Assembly (NCBI GenBank): GCA_963971425.1
Contig: OZ020523.1
Location: 15,620,867 to 15,684,866, forward strand
Source of the DNA: Bryoerythrophyllum caledonicum
Lineage: Eukaryota > Streptophyta > Bryopsida > Pottiales > Pottiaceae
Length of the DNA stretch: 64,000 nt
Direction: 5' to 3'
The position numbers were made by a program, and so were the translations under genes. The notes under the pieces are model-generated. The model was not told the origin of the DNA and ran no database searches. It saw only the letters and a program-made list of their open reading frames with translations. Positions 23,038 through 33,599 of the stretch are shown here, piece after piece; the first letter of the stretch is position 1, and every line of letters starts with the position of its first letter.

Positions 23038-23688
23038 ATGACAGAAGCACAGGCCACAGGGCCAAACCTGAACACTTACGAAGAAGTCATAAATATCCAA
23101 GGTACTAACTCACCAGGCCTCACACAGCCTACTCTGACCACCAGACGCCCAGAGATATCAAACTTCACTGCACACGTAGAAAAACTCACAGGAGAGAATT
23201 TTGGAGTATGGAAATTCCAGATGAGTGTCATGTTTCGTGCAAGGAAAATGCTCAGCATTGTAGACGGGTCTCTCACTCAAGAAGCGTCAGATAATCCTGA
23301 GGACTGGGAAGACAAGGACACTGCCTGTCAATCTATGATCTTGTCTGCAATAGACCCCAAGTTAATGCGCAGACTGCGAACATGCAGGACTGCAAATCAG
23401 ATGTGGCGTCGTTTGTGCACTGTGTACGAGCTCAATGCCACAGAGAACGTGCAGCTACTGCAACAAAAGTTCTACGAAATGAAGATGAAGCCCGGGACAG
23501 AAGTCATGGATCACATAAGTTCAGTTGAGGAGCTTGCAAACCAACTGAACGATCTTGGTGAATCTGTATCGGAGCAAGCAATTGTATGCAAGATTATGTG
23601 TTCTTTACCGCCGAGTTATAGACACATGATATCTGCATGGGATAACGTGCCTCATTCCATGCAGACCATCGAGGCCCTCACTTTTTGA
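23038..23688 (+). CDS. gag: Copia Gag (capsid part), 216 aa before an in-frame TGA
   Basis: The ATG at 23038 is in a good context (agcaccATGa). The protein has the copia Gag capsid core: KLTGENFGVWKFQM, then WEDKDTACQSMILSAI, RRLRTCRTANQMWRRL and LPPSYRHMISAWD. It would form the cytoplasmic virus-like particle. Reading stops at TGA (23686-23688) after 'MQTIEALTF'. The same frame then continues without interruption into the nucleocapsid and Pol, with LLREESRNRVQGETEEE following the stop. Related elements normally have one continuous Gag-Pol frame. The TGA is followed by C, a context that favours readthrough, but a CGA-to-TGA mutation is equally compatible. Confidence 0.9.
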   Translation: MTEAQATGPNLNTYEEVINIQGTNSPGLTQPTLTTRRPEISNFTAHVEKLTGENFGVWKFQMSVMFRARKMLSIVDGSLTQEASDNPEDWEDKDTACQSMILSAIDPKLMRRLRTCRTANQMWRRLCTVYELNATENVQLLQQKFYEMKMKPGTEVMDHISSVEELANQLNDLGESVSEQAIVCKIMCSLPPSYRHMISAWDNVPHSMQTIEALTF

Positions 23689-26600
23689 CTTCTCCGAGAG
23701 GAGAGCAGGAATCGTGTGCAGGGCGAGACAGAAGAAGAAAGTGAGAAAGCTTTCTACACGAGCCGTGGCCAGAGATTGGGAGCAAATCAAAAGGCCATGA
23801 CACTAGAGGAAAAGAAGAAAAAAGCGAGCAGGATTACCGAGCTCAAGAAAACAACTCGCTGCAATCGTTGTGGCCAGAAGGGGCACTGGGAGCGGGACAA
23901 AGAATGCCCGGAGAGGAAGGGAGGGCAAGGAGTAAACAAGAATAGCGGCGATGCCAAGAGCAACGCCAACACCGCAGCAAGTGAAGAGCTAGACAGTTTG
24001 GCTTTTATGGCCTACAGTGGACACGAGATATATGCAGACAATGCGTGGTATCTTGATGGTGGCGCGACAGAACACATGACCAATCGCCTTGATTGGTTTA
24101 GCACATTCTTAGAAATTTCTGAAGGACAGTGGCCAGTAATGATTGCAGATAATACAAAGTTATGGGTGCGTGGCGTCGGTCAAATCCGAGTGGAGTGCCT
24201 TATCAACCAAAAGTGGGAGCAACGAGTTTTGGACCAGGTACTTTATGTTCCTGCTCTTCGTAAGAATTTGTTTTCGGTAGGAAAGGCTACAGACAGAGGG
24301 TTCATCACCACATACACACGTCAGACGTGTTACCTTACGTCTCAAGAGGGCAGAGGAGAGATTGTGCTAACTGGCACAAGGACCGACAAGCTCTATCAAC
24401 TTGAATTAGTGGTAATCCACCCAAAAAGCCAGGCAAACCTGACATCGACCAAGCCTACGTCACAAGCATTGGTGGCACCTTCAGCAAAACAACTCGATTT
24501 ATGGCACCAGAGACTCGGCCATGCCAATATCGGCACTATTATTGACATGCAGCAACATGCATATGTTGATGGCCTGCAGATATCGACTCATGCACTCCCC
24601 AACCATCCATGTGAAGGGTGCGCAATGGGAAAACTTCACCGCAGCTCATTCCCGAAGGCCAGCATGACACCACCTGCAAATGAACCAGGAATATTTTTCC
24701 ACGCAGATGTTTGCGGGCCGATAAGCAAGCGTTCTTTAGGTGGCGCACGTTATTTTCTTCTATTCAAAGACGATTATAGCGGATACCGAATTGTTTACTG
24801 CCTAAAAGAAAAGTCCGAGGTTTTTGCATGCTTCAGAGCCCTTCAAGCCTCTACGGAGAAATACACTGGACACAATATAAAGAAGCTGCGGAGTGATGGA
24901 GGAGGCGAATTTGTCAACAAGGAGTTTGCAGCATATCTCACAACCGAAGGGATCTGCCATGAGACAACTGCACCATACTGCCCAGAACAGAATGGCAAAG
25001 CTGAAAGAGAAAACCGCACACTCGTGGAGTGTGCACGGACTCTACTGCACGCCAAGCAAATCCCCTTGTGCTTCTGGGCAGAAGCGATCCAGACTGCAAC
25101 GTATGTGCTAAATAGAATTGGATCACGAACAAGAAACTTTGTAACACCATACGAGTTATGGAAAGGAAGGCGTCCATCGATCGCACACCGAAGAGTTTTC
25201 GGGAGCCTGGCATACGTTCACGTTCCGAAAGCGAACCGACGGAAGCTTGATCCCAAGAGTATCAAGATGGTTTTTGTCGGCTATTGTCTCACGACAAAAG
25301 CTTATCGGCTTTGGGACCCAAGTCGACGTCGCATTGTTATCAGTAGGGACGTTATATTTGATGAATATACATCACCTAACCAAGTTATTAGCACTGAGGC
25401 ATACTCAGGGCTTTTCTCGCTCGAGACGGAGCCAACAACTGTTGAGATCCAAGCTGGACCAGGTGGAGCCGAACCTTCATCGCCCACAAATAGACCAGGG
25501 TCCTCCAACGCAAGTCACAGCGAAAGTCAACATGCAGCAGACAGTCCAGGAGCGTCAACTTCGGACAATCATACACCTGTATCGTCAAATCCGCCAAGCG
25601 ACCTCCACCTGTACGTTGATCTCCATGAGAATGCAGCTGGCCAGACTAGCCACAAAAGTCCAGCCCTTGGTAATGCCAGAGCTAGATCACCTCGACCAAT
25701 AAGAACCAGGCAGGCACCTGCCAAGTACAACAACTACTACGTTCCAAACTCTTTCGTTGGGGTTGCCACATCTACACAAATCCCTGTGGATCCAGACGAC
25801 TACACAGCTGCGATGGCAAGCCCCGATGCGCAAGAATGGCAGAAAGCCATGAACGTGGAATACAAAGCGCTCATGAAAGCAGGGACGTGGAAACTTGTGT
25901 CACTTCCTGCAGGCCGAAAACCTGTCTCATGTAAATGGGTATATCGTATCAAGACCAACGCGGATGGATCCATTGCCAAGTACAAGGCGCGCCTCGTCGC
26001 AAAGGGTTTCACCCAAACTAAAGGCATTGACTATGATCAGACATTCAGCCCAGTGGTTAAATATGAGTCGATTCGCACTATGCTTGCGATCGCTGCCCAG
26101 CAAGACATGCGTCTTGCACAATTTGACGTTCAGACAGCTTACTTGAATGGTTTGCTTGACTTTATCATTTACATGAAACAACCTCCTGGCTTTGAGGTTG
26201 CTGGAGAAAACGGTGTTACCTTAGTGTGTCTCCTGATCAAAAGCCTCTATGGCTTAAAACAGTCTGGACGTATTTGGAACTCGACGTTCGATGAGTTCCT
26301 GACCAAATTCGACCTTAAGGCCACAGAAGCAGACCCGTGTGTATATGTCTCCACACGAGGACCATATCTTATTCTCTCATTGTTTGTTGATGATGGGCTT
26401 GCTGCCAGTGCGTCGAAATCCCGATTGGCGGAGATGCTCCAATACCTAGAGGAAGCGTTCTCCATCACAAAGTCTAGTGGTGACATTTATATTGGATTAC
26501 ATATCTACCAGGACCTGCGACGAAGACAAATTTACATCAACCAGGTGGTATATTTGCGACGGATTATTGCCAACTTTGGTTTCACTGCATGCACGCCGCT

Positions 26601-27378
26601 CAGCATTCCTGCCGACCCGAACGTGAAACTGGACTCAACACCAGAGCCTGCTTCTGACGTGCAGTTCTCCTACTCAGCTGCAGTAGGCAGCCTAATGTTT
26701 GCACAAACGTTGAGCCGACCTGATATCAGTTTTGCTGTGAGCAGCGTTGCTCAGTTCACGTCAAACCCTCAACAGACGCACTATCAAGCAGTTCGAAGAA
26801 TATTTCGCTACTTGGCTGGCACTGTGGATTTGGCCATCTGTTATGATGGCAACGCCGACAACATCTTGCTCGTTGCTTACTCTGATGCAGACTACGCAGG
26901 AGACATAACTGACCGAAAGTCACGCACCGGCTCTCTTCTCCTCATCAACCACACCCCTGTCGCATGGGTGAGTCGAAAACAGACTTGCGTGGCAACCTCG
27001 ACTACAGAATCGGAGTATGTGGCAGCAAGTTCCACAACAAAGGATGTCATTTGGTTCAGGCGTTTGCTCGGCAATGTTGGTTTCTCTCAACCAGCACCCA
27101 CTCGGTTGTTTTCAGACAACCAAAGCGCAATCCGCCTCGTCCACAACCCAGAATTTCATCGACGGACAAAGCACATCGACATTATGCACCACTTTATCCG
27201 GGAGCACCAGCAGCAGGGTAACATCGATGTCTCTTTTGTCCCTACTGCTTCTCAGCTTGCCGATCTATTTACAAAAGCTCTTCCTGCCGATCGTTTCCTA
27301 TCTCTTCGTGACTCTCTAGGAATGTCACAAATTCCTGCAGCGGATAGCGTGGAGAACATTGACAGCCCGCTACCATGA
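23689..27378 (+). CDS. pol: Copia nucleocapsid and Pol polyprotein
   Basis: In frame with gag after the TGA; the first ATG-like codon gives a 1220-residue product from 23716 (numbering from there). Zinc knuckle C49-x2-C52-x4-H57-x6-C64. Protease DGGA at 114-117. Integrase with H264, H269, C299, C302 and the catalytic DVCGP (331) and LRSDGGGEF (394). GKAERENR follows, then reverse transcriptase (WVYRIKTNADG, DVQTAYLNG, LYGLKQ, FVDD at 890-893). RNase H is last (AYSDADYAG, TTESEYVA, RTKHIDI, LADLFTKALP). It makes and integrates the cDNA copy. The knuckle spacing of six and DGGA instead of DSGA are departures from the usual copia pattern. The frame is otherwise intact to TGA 27376-27378. Confidence 0.93.
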   Translation, partial: LLREESRNRVQGETEEESEKAFYTSRGQRLGANQKAMTLEEKKKKASRITELKKTTRCNRCGQKGHWERDKECPERKGGQGVNKNSGDAKSNANTAASEELDSLAFMAYSGHEIYADNAWYLDGGATEHMTNRLDWFSTFLEISEGQWPVMIADNTKLWVRGVGQIRVECLINQKWEQRVLDQVLYVPALRKNLFSVGKATDRGFITTYTRQTCYLTSQEGRGEIVLTGTRTDKLYQLELVVIHPKSQANLTSTKPTSQALVAPSAKQLDLWHQRLGHANIGTIIDMQQHAYVDGLQISTHALPNHPCEGCAMGKLHRSSFPKASMTPPANEPGIFFHADVCGPISKRSLGGARYFLLFKDDYSGYRIVYCLKEKSEVFACFRALQASTEKYTGHNIKKLRSDGGGEFVNKEFAAYLTTEGICHETTAPYCPEQNGKAERENRTLVECARTLLHAKQIPLCFWAEAIQTATYVLNRIGSRTRNFVTPYELWKGRRPSIAHRRVFGSLAYVHVPKANRRKLDPKSIKMVFVGYCLTTKAYRLWDPSRRRIVISRDVIFDEYTSPNQVISTEAYSGLFSLETEPTTVEIQAGPGGAEPSSPTNRPGSSNASHSESQHAADSPGASTSDNHTPVSSNPPSDLHLYVDLHENAAGQTSHKSPALGNARARSPRPIRTRQAPAKYNNYYVPNSFVGVATSTQIPVDPDDYTAAMASPDAQEWQKAMNVEYKALMKAGTWKLVSLPAGRKPVSCKWVYRIKTNADGSIAKYKARLVAKGFTQTKGIDYDQTFSPVVKYESIRTMLAIAAQQDMRLAQFDVQTAYLNGLLDFIIYMKQPPGFEVAGENGVTLVCLLIKSLYGLKQSGRIWNSTFDEFLTKFDLKATEADPCVYVSTRGPYLILSLFVDDGLAASASKSRLAEMLQYLEEAFSITKSSGDIYIGLHIYQDLRRRQIYINQVVYLRRIIANFGFTACTPLSIPADPNVKLDSTPEPASDVQFSYSAAVGSLMFAQTLSRPDISFAVSSVAQFTSNPQQTHYQAVRRIFRYLAGTVDLAICYDGNADNILLVAYSDADYAGDITDRKSRTGSLLLINHTPVAWVSRKQTCVATSTTESEYVAASSTTKDVIWFRRLLGNVGFSQPAPTRLFSDNQSAIRLVHNPEFHRRTKHIDIMHHFIREHQQQGNIDVSFVPTASQLADLFTKALPADRFLSLRDSLGMSQIPAADSVENIDSPLP

Positions 27379-27389
27379 AGTAGCGGTCT

Positions 27390-27398
27390 GAGGGAGGG
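27390..27398 (+). promoter_or_regulatory. Polypurine tract
   Basis: GAGGGAGGG directly abuts the first base of the 3' LTR, where plus-strand cDNA synthesis is primed. Confidence 0.85.
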
Positions 27399-27735
27399 TG
27401 TTGAAAGTACATCTTTCAGTCCAACTAGGATCATAGTGGTCCAACTCAGACACTAAGAAAAATGATGTGGAAAACTGCCACAAGGGCAAAGAATCAGTTA
27501 CTGTTTCAAATCAAGCCGTTAGCAAGTTGAGATTACAGCAACGATTGTTTGTTAGCAGGCTGAGGGGTATTAATGCACGTTCCCAAGGTCTTGTATGTAT
27601 CCTTGTTATTACTCATGCACAATATACACAGAAGCAACTTGTGGCAAAAATGTCTTGTGTCTCTGTTCTATGTTTCTGTTCTACATCTGTTTCACACCGT
27701 GAACAATGTGATGGTCTAGTTATTTCCTTTTAATA
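27399..27735 (+). repeat. 3' LTR of the copia element
   Basis: 337 bp, identical to 22458-22794, followed by the target duplication TTGAC. Confidence 0.95.
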
Positions 27736-27740
27736 TTGAC

Positions 27741-29660
27741 AACATGAACCAACCCGAGTGTCGGTTCCAAAGCCCTGGCATAAAAACCCGCCAAGGTCTT
27801 CTTTCTTTCGTTGGCTGCTATCTACACCGGCCATACAGACACAAGTATCACATTAGATTTCGAAAACAAACAAGAAATATGATAGAGGGAGTCATGACAA
27901 AGGAGAAAAGAGTGCAATCCAGGAGACGGACATGACAGGGGACAGAGAGTGCAAACTAAAGAACACAAACATAAAAACATAAACACCCTAAAACCCTAAA
28001 AAGTTTGAAGAAAAGGGTCGGAGCTGAGAGAGGGACATGACAACAAGTCTAGGCAGGGAATGAAAATCCAAAAAACCAAAAAAAAACAAACCAGAAAACG
28101 GCATGTACACCAGATCAGACCTCGGACTCTACTCCAGATTGGAAACAGACATGCACACGAAGTTTTGCACAATTCCTCAGATCCATACATCTACTTCACA
28201 ACCCTAGTAAACATGATCAACACAAGAAATCCATACATGAGATTCATGCATCAGCACGTAAATCACGAACAAGACTACACACACGAAGAACCCAAAAGCC
28301 TCCAACAAACATGAACACGGGCACGAACAACAGATATGCACAATGAACACGAACCACGATGCACAGTGAACACAACATGCACAATAATTAAAACATAGAC
28401 AGCAGAGATATGACACGTGAATGTACATGTAGTGTCGAGATCTACCGCGACCGGTGCTATCCTGAAGCAGTATCTCACAGACCGATGGCTTGAAGGTTAC
28501 TGCGAACTCCGAACTTTGGCACAGTTCGAGACTGAACTTCGACTTAAACTTCCGTGAACTCAACTTGACAGATCGAGACTGAACTCAACTTGACTTGACA
28601 GATCTAGAGTGAACTCCGAACTTCAACTTGAAGGTTGCAGCGAGCGAGGGGCAGTGTCGCAACGACAGGGATCCAGGGACAACGAGGAGGAAAGTGGACT
28701 TCAGTGTCCACGAGTCACCGTGCGGCTTCGACGGCAATGCTGGGCGTCGTGGGCTAGAGCCTTAGCAATGCCAATTTACAGTAGAAATTTCAAAAAAGAA
28801 TGTCATAAATTGACACTACAGGAACCTGCCCAAACCTTCGAGAGTCCCACCATAGGAACCTGCCCAAACCTTCGAGAGTTTCCGGAGGGGACTCTTCAAC
28901 CTTTACGGGTTGAGCAGCAGTTTCACATCCTCCACTTTCTCAATTGAACCAGACTTTTGCCAAAATCAACCAACAACCTTAACACTAAACCCCGGTTCTC
29001 CCCGGACATTGGACCCTAAGTAGTATTCCCGTCAAATGAACTCATAGTTATGCGTTCCCTCCAAATATGCACACTGCGCACCATGTAGAAATTCACCTAT
29101 GGGGCCAATATTTCTAGAAAGTTGGGAGAAGATCATTCATTATAGACATGAGCATTTGCGCTGCGCCAAGCGTTGAGTTGGCGTGATCACGGCAACTTTA
29201 CCCCACGCACTTGGATCTCTTTATTTCATGTAGACGGATGTCATGGAGGGTGGGCCGGGGGTAGCTTCTTTTATCTGCCTATTTTTTGTTTCCTGGGTCC
29301 TAAAGCTTTTTTGGGATTTCTTTTGCCAAATTGGGGCATGCGGCCCCATATTACCCTTTGAGGACCCACCTTGGTCTAAATAGGGCCCTCCTCCAAAAGA
29401 GGCCAGGTTTTGTCCACACCCCCCTTCCCTTGCCATCCGTCTACCCTACCTAGAGGTCTACTTCGTACATAATTAATTCAAAATGGCCAGTGTCCGAATT
29501 TCTTGGAAAATATATACATTTTGCCTAAGGTGATACCCATGTGATGCCAAGGTCATACTCATATAATATCTATGTGATACATGTGTATTATCTAGGTGTG
29601 AGGGAAAATAATTAGTTCGACACAAGGTTGTTGACCTAGACCTTGGGGTACGGTATATGG
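27741..29660. other. Intergenic, no gene recognised
   Basis: A-rich unique-looking sequence to 28.4 kb. Then comes a moderately GC-rich stretch (28440-28760) with repeated 'gaactcaacttgacagatc' phrases. 28800-28930 repeats 'ggaacctgcccaaaccttcgagag' twice. The short repeat 29101-29222 is shared with 16.7 kb. No frame resembles a protein I know. Confidence 0.4.
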
Positions 29661-30615
29661 TTTAACCCCTAAAGGACCAAGTGTCAAAAATGGGCTTTTT
29701 GAAAGTTCGGTCAGGTTCCTATAGTGTCAATTTCCAACATTCTTCTTTGAAATTTTCACTGTAGAAAGACATTACCAAGAGCTTAGTGGGAAAACTATTT
29801 TTTCCTAAATTGGACATTTGATGAAAAAGTTATAAGATTTTGAATTTTAAATGGGGAGGGCGGGCACCTCGGGCACCTCCAAAAACTTTTGATAGGACAC
29901 TCTATTGAAAGTGAGATTTTCTGTACTCGCAAGTAATATTATTTCCCTTCATGTTGTCAAAAAAAAATTCTTGTCTTTAGTAAAAAATAGCATACCAACC
30001 CAAGTCAAACATTTTCACACATTGTCACTCATTGTCGGGCAAGGTACCAAAAAAACTTCTTCTTTTCCACATAAAACCTAGAGATCTTCATATTTTTCAC
30101 TTTTTATTTTTTCCACAACAATATGTACTGTAAACCTTCTTATCAACCATTCGGATTATCAATCAAAAACATATTAAGTTCAAAAAAAATTAAAGTGTGA
30201 ATTAACAAATTTTGAGCCTCCACTCCTTGCACACTTGTTTTGAATATGCTACACCCCGTCTCTACCTCTAAAAATTGGTGTGTTAGGAGCTAACATCATG
30301 CTTAACAAGATGGTAATAGATTCAGACCTTGTGTAGAGAAATTTTTTGACACCAAGTGAAGTCAAAGTCTGCTGATCCACTAAACGCAAGGAAGAAAATG
30401 AACCATTTGCTTGACTTCAAACACTATAATCTTTCAATCCGTGCGGTCAAAGTTTATGACATTTTGAACATGTATTACTTATTAAGCCTTTATTGAGATC
30501 CTACGGTCAAAACTAAAAATCAAAGTTTTTATTTCCTTCTATATTCATTGCACTAGAATCCAACTATTTTGAAGTGTTTTTGGTGTAAAACTGTCTTGGT
30601 ACCTTAGGGGTTAAA
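29661..30615. mobile_element. 955-bp TIR element, TTAACCCC family (reference copy)
   Basis: The left end TTTAACCCCTAAAGGACCAA pairs with the right end read inverted, TTTAACCCCTAAGGTACCAA. The interior is AT-rich with the family landmarks 'cacattgtcactcattgtcgggcaa', 'acaccaagtgaagtcaaag' and 'acttcaaacactataatctttcaatcc'. It encodes nothing. Partial or diverged relatives lie near 7.46-8.43, 14.66, 21.7-22.4, 35.6-36.3, 42.0-42.5, 51.2-51.9 and 54.3-54.6 kb. Confidence 0.65.
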
Positions 30616-30944
30616 GAGATCCCACACGCTTCGTGCCAACTTGTTCCTCAGCAGACAAAAGTGCAGACAAAAGTGTCTGCTGAGAAACAAGTTGCTATTC
30701 CCTTCGATCCAGCCATCAAGTCACGTCAAGTTCCCTGTCATGCTGGCCCCACAAAAACGGATCAAAGGTCACATAATTCAACATTGGTTGTTTGATTGTC
30801 GAGTTCCACTGCATGGAAAGTTGAGAGAAAGGATCTAACTGTACTGTACTGACACCATCAGCCGCGGAGCCGGGGACGTGTCAACAGTACAGTACCCTAC
30901 GCGCATCGTGCCAACTTGTTCTCCCCAACGCAAGTACATAATCT

Positions 30945-31930
30945 GAACGTGCACTCAGAAGGACTCCATCGACCCACTCTTGTCCTTGCCCGCTCTTCTT
31001 GTCGACCACCGGATCGCAGGAGTAAGGTATGCATTCCGGTCTGAATTGGCGCCAGTTCGTTCCGAAGAATACCATGTTCCATGTTTTGTTTCACGTTCTT
31101 CACACTTAGGTGAGTCGGTAGTGCGCCAACGCGTTGGAATGGAGCGGCACTTGTCTGGGCAGCTGGAAGTTGTGCGCCTTGGAAGCGTATGCGTCTTCTG
31201 CACTGATGCGAGTGATTAACTGTTGCTCTCTCGGATCTATGCAAGGAATTGTATGGAGGCTTACTGGAGCTCCATTACTGTGCATGTGCTATGGAAGGAT
31301 GCTGACTCGTTGTTTGCGGTTCTTCTATGTCAACAAGGAGTAGCCTTTTAAATATCTCATTGATGAGGTTCTTTACTTACAAGCTGTTGATCTTTCGCGG
31401 GGTTATGAATGGACAGTTCTCAGGTTAGGATTTTTCTTATCAGAGTTTGGACTCGAGACTATTATTCAAGAGTGTTCTCTGTGATCTGAAGCAAAGACGG
31501 GGTGGCTTGTGGTTCGGCGTCACTCACAAACTTTGCTCAGGTACAAACCTCAGATTCTCACGTCATTTCAGCTAGTGATTTTAAAGTTCAAATGCTAAAG
31601 TGCGAAGTTGACCTATGGAGAACTGTGAACCTGTCTAAAAATATGTATGTAATTCCGTAACTCAAAATCTTGGTATCTCATTGCAATGCCAAGATGGAAT
31701 CTACAGTAGTGCCAGTAGAATGAATATCTCCATGAGCAGTTCATTCTTTAGTAAGTGCGCTGCTTTGAGGCACCTTTGGTCAATTCTTACAGCGAAGAGT
31801 TTTCTTGTTTGCCATGCTGACAAGAGTCCGTGCTTTGGTGTAACTAGATCATATCTGGGATTCGGAAACAGCGAATATTGGGCTGCGTGCATCCAACGAC
31901 GGAAATCTAAAGAAGATACACGTACTACCA
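30945..31930 (+). promoter_or_regulatory. Conserved 5' leader/promoter block of the truncated DUF247 gene
   Basis: Homologous along its length to 17455-18400 and 9780-11140, including the 'agtaaggtatgc' donor-like site and the 'gaatgaatatctccatgagca' block. It lacks the CACTA MITE seen at 10.4 kb. Confidence 0.45.
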
Positions 31931-33362
31931 ATGGCCACCAGCTCAGGTGAGAGTCTACGGTACATGTGTCAATGAATTCCTGATCATTCATGAGAGTCTT
32001 CTCTAGATCGTTTGGCTTTTCATCACTCTATTTGAATATGTGACATGCCCAATCGATGCAGTGGAGCAACGCTCGTTTTGGGCATTGAATGTGGAACACG
32101 ACCTGCGAATCATGAGGGAGGAACTGGATAATGAATGGGATTGTGAGTTTCGCATCTTCAAAGTCCTTGAAACTTTTCGAAAACCCACCGCAGAATTTAC
32201 ACCCCAGGAATGCCGATTCGGGCTGCACAACCGAGAAGAGAATCTGAACATGAGTGGGTCAGAAGCGACAAAGCGAGCTGTTGAGGTGTTGTTTGGATTA
32301 GACGAGCAATTGAATTGGACCACGTTCTGTGAAGCTGTTGTCCCGGATCCCAGGACAATGTTGAAGTGCTATGGGCTTCACAAAGAGGTGAATGCTTTGT
32401 TGGAGGCTGAGATCAAGCAGGTGTTGGCCTTCGATGCACTCTTCTTGGCTGTTTGCATAGAACTCGAGAGTGACATGGCCTGGGGATCTATGAAATTGGT
32501 TTCCAAGAAGCTTTGGGATTCGGATCGAAGGTGGATGTATTTTAGGCAGTCTTTTGAACTGTTTTGTCGGACTGTTTTTCTGGACATATGCAAAATTGAG
32601 AACCAAATACCATTTGATCTCATAAAAAATGCTATCAATCATGTCCTGAAGCTGACTAATCCTCGACAAACACAAGATCGTGCAAGTTGTACCTACACAA
32701 AGGCGGAGCAAGTATCTGATGGATATCTGGAGATGTGGATGAAGGCAGCTGTAAAAATGGGGATGGGCCAGTTAGTGGGTATATCTGATGACTTCTATGA
32801 AGGTGGAAATGCAACTATGACGCTGTCAGAGAGCTATCATATTTTGGATGCATCATACAAAGTCATTTGTGGAGTGGTTGGCATGGAACGGGAGAGTGAT
32901 TATGATCAGGAGGATTACATTCATGTTCCATCAGCGATAAGGCTGAAAGAATCGGGAATCAGAATTAAAGCAGTGGCTGGACCTTCGAGTGGCATGTCAT
33001 ATAACAGAGAAACAAGCTGCTTATCCATGCCGAAGATGCAACTATCTGATGGTACAGTATCGGTGGTTCGGAACATGGCAAGATATGAGGAGTATTTGGA
33101 AGGGAGAAAATATTGTATGTTCCATGACTATGTTTCTCTGATGATGGATCTCATCCAAACCCTTTTAGATTTGGATTATCTGGTCAAATGCGGTGTCATT
33201 CATAATGTATGTGGAAACAAAGCAGTTCACATATGGGGAGCATTAAGTGAAGGCTTAATGGACATTTCATCATCAAAGGAGCACAATAAGATGAAAAGTG
33301 ACATCAATGAGAGGTGTAAATTGAGGCGACGTAGATTGTGGAGTGTGGGGAGCATTAAGTGA
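31931..33362 (+). CDS. DUF247 protein truncated before its membrane anchor (438 aa)
   Basis: Exon 1 is 31931-31946 (MATSS plus one base, then GGTGAGAG). Exon 2 is 32062-33362 after 'cgatgcag', joining as V-EQRSFWALNVEH. It is clearly paralogous to the 18.4-kb gene, with the same two-exon structure and phase-1 intron. Family motifs are present: FRIFKV, FDALFLA, CKIENQIPFDLI, DYIHVPSAIRLKESGIRI, NMARYEEY and FHDYVSLMMDLI. A 112-bp tandem duplication (units from 33235 and 33347) shifts the frame, so translation ends at TGA 33360-33362 after RLWSVGSIK. The membrane helix is still legible downstream (33480-33590) but is out of reach. The product is either soluble or a young pseudogene product. Confidence 0.75.
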
Positions 33363-33457
33363 AGGCTTAATGGACATTTCGTCATCAAAGGAGCACAATA
33401 AGATGAAAAGTGACATCAATGAGAGATGTAAATTGAGGCGACAAAGCTGTGGAGTGA
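33235..33457 (+). repeat. 112-bp tandem duplication in the DUF247 coding exon
   Basis: Unit 1, 33235-33346, starts 'ggggagcattaagtgaagg'. Unit 2 starts at 33347 and matches with only a few changes, including one missing base near its end. 112 is not a multiple of three, so it frameshifts the gene. The high identity indicates a recent event. Confidence 0.9.
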
Positions 33458-33599
33458 GTTTAAGACCCTCTTTTTATCAAGACAATGGTTGACATTGTCC
33501 ACTGTTGTTATTACTGTAGTGACCTTTGCTACATTGGTTCAAACAAACGCAGCAGTCATCAATTCCAATGGAATGAAGCCTCAATTCAATCCATGAAGT

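Larger units (their letters stand above)
22458..27735 (+). mobile_element. Young Ty1/copia LTR retrotransposon
   Basis: A 5278-bp element with two 337-bp LTRs that are identical by eye, flanked by the 5-bp duplication TTGAC (22453-22457 and 27736-27740). The order PR-INT-RT-RNase H places it in Ty1/copia. The primer site follows the 5' LTR directly and a purine tract abuts the 3' LTR. LTR ends are TG...TA rather than the usual TG...CA. Identical LTRs imply a very recent insertion. The one obvious lesion is an in-frame TGA between gag and pol. Confidence 0.97.
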
